Of a stretch of 7,140 nucleotides of DNA, positions 6,988 to 7,140 are shown one piece after another. The first letter of the stretch is position 1. Every line of letters starts with the position of its first letter. This stretch comes from Actinomycetes bacterium (GTDB lineage Bacteria; Actinomycetota; Actinomycetes; JAJYSQ01). Location of the stretch: positions 1 to 7,140 of the forward strand of contig JAJYSQ010000079.1 in assembly GCA_021793495.1 (NCBI GenBank), written 5' to 3'. The notes beneath the pieces were generated by a model. It was not told the DNA's origin. It searched no databases and was given only the letters and a program-made list of their open reading frames with translations. Position numbers and translations under genes: made by a program.

Positions 6988-7140
6988 CGCCGCCGGTCCC
7001 GCCGAGTGCCCCGGTCCCGCCCAGTGCCCCGGTCCCGCCGAGTGACGAGGCCGGCCTGCTCGGCGCGGTGGCTGCCGACGACATCCGGCTGGTCCGCTTC
7101 CTCTACTGCGACCCCAGTGGGGTGATCCGGGGCAAGTCGG
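6984..7140 (+). CDS. Glutamine synthetase family protein, N-terminal fragment (cut by window)
   Basis: Seen: 52 complete codons from GTG 6984 to the edge, with GGAGGA at 6975-6980 and the start overlapping the amidohydrolase stop as GTGA, so the two genes are translationally coupled. After a Pro-rich leader (residues 3-20, three copies of PVPPSA/D) comes ADDIRLVRFLYCDPSGVIRGKS, the beta-Grasp start of GS-family proteins, where the consensus is close to VRFxxxDxxGxxRGK. Known: proteins with this start next to amidohydrolases are usually not housekeeping GlnA but gamma-glutamyl-amine ligases or FluG-like proteins. Inference: ATP-dependent gamma-glutamylation of an amine substrate. The catalytic residues lie outside the window, so activity cannot be judged, and GlnA-type activity is not excluded. 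An in-frame GTG at residue 29 would skip the repeat but lacks a ribosome site. Confidence 0.82.
   Translation, partial: MTPPVPPSAPVPPSAPVPPSDEAGLLGAVAADDIRLVRFLYCDPSGVIRGKS
6993..7046 (+). repeat. Three tandem 18-bp repeats encoding PVPPSA
   Basis: Units at 6993-7010, 7011-7028 and 7029-7046. Unit 1 is CCGGTCCCGCCGAGTGCC; unit 2 differs by one base and unit 3 differs only in its last two bases. The period is a multiple of three, so copy changes keep the reading frame of the GS-like gene and alter only its N-terminal Pro-rich leader. Confidence 0.9.

Overview
The window is very GC-rich with strong G/C bias at third codon positions. Together with GTG starts and the gene families present, this points to an actinobacterial chromosome; I cannot place it below that level. 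It holds two transcription units running away from each other from a 40-bp gap at 3697-3736, with six supportable genes, two of them cut by the window edges.

Left half (minus strand, 3696 to 1): an NAD-linked, molybdenum/tungsten formate dehydrogenase operon. The catalytic subunit fdhA (3696-1747) looks at first like two ORFs broken by an in-frame TGA at 3453-3451. That TGA sits exactly where formate dehydrogenases carry the active-site selenocysteine (followed by His) and is followed at the right distance by a bacterial SECIS-like hairpin with a GGUCU loop, so I read it as one selenoprotein gene of 649 residues. It overlaps by 10 bp the next gene, a fused NuoE-NuoF diaphorase subunit (from 1756, running off the left edge) that would pass formate electrons to NAD+. 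The catalytic subunit lacks the N-terminal [4Fe-4S] domain normally found in the family, so a separate iron-sulfur subunit is predicted outside the window.

Right half (plus strand, 3737 to 7140): an EamA/DMT-type ten-helix transporter, a MurR/RpiR-family regulator with an atypical SIS domain, a 193-bp regulatory gap, then a metal-dependent amidohydrolase overlapping (GTGA) a glutamine synthetase-family gene that runs off the right edge. The amidohydrolase plus GS-like pairing resembles the two halves of fungal FluG and suggests metabolism of an amine or amide through gamma-glutamylation; the substrate cannot be read from the sequence. The 193-bp gap contains a plausible promoter and two 14-bp sites sharing GAAnnAAACnnTTC in opposite orientation, centred 43 bp apart, one over the -10 region. 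They are good candidate operators for the adjacent regulator.

No tRNA, rRNA, CRISPR array, insertion sequence or integration site was seen. The only repeat is a 3 x 18-bp in-frame tandem repeat at the start of the GS-like gene.
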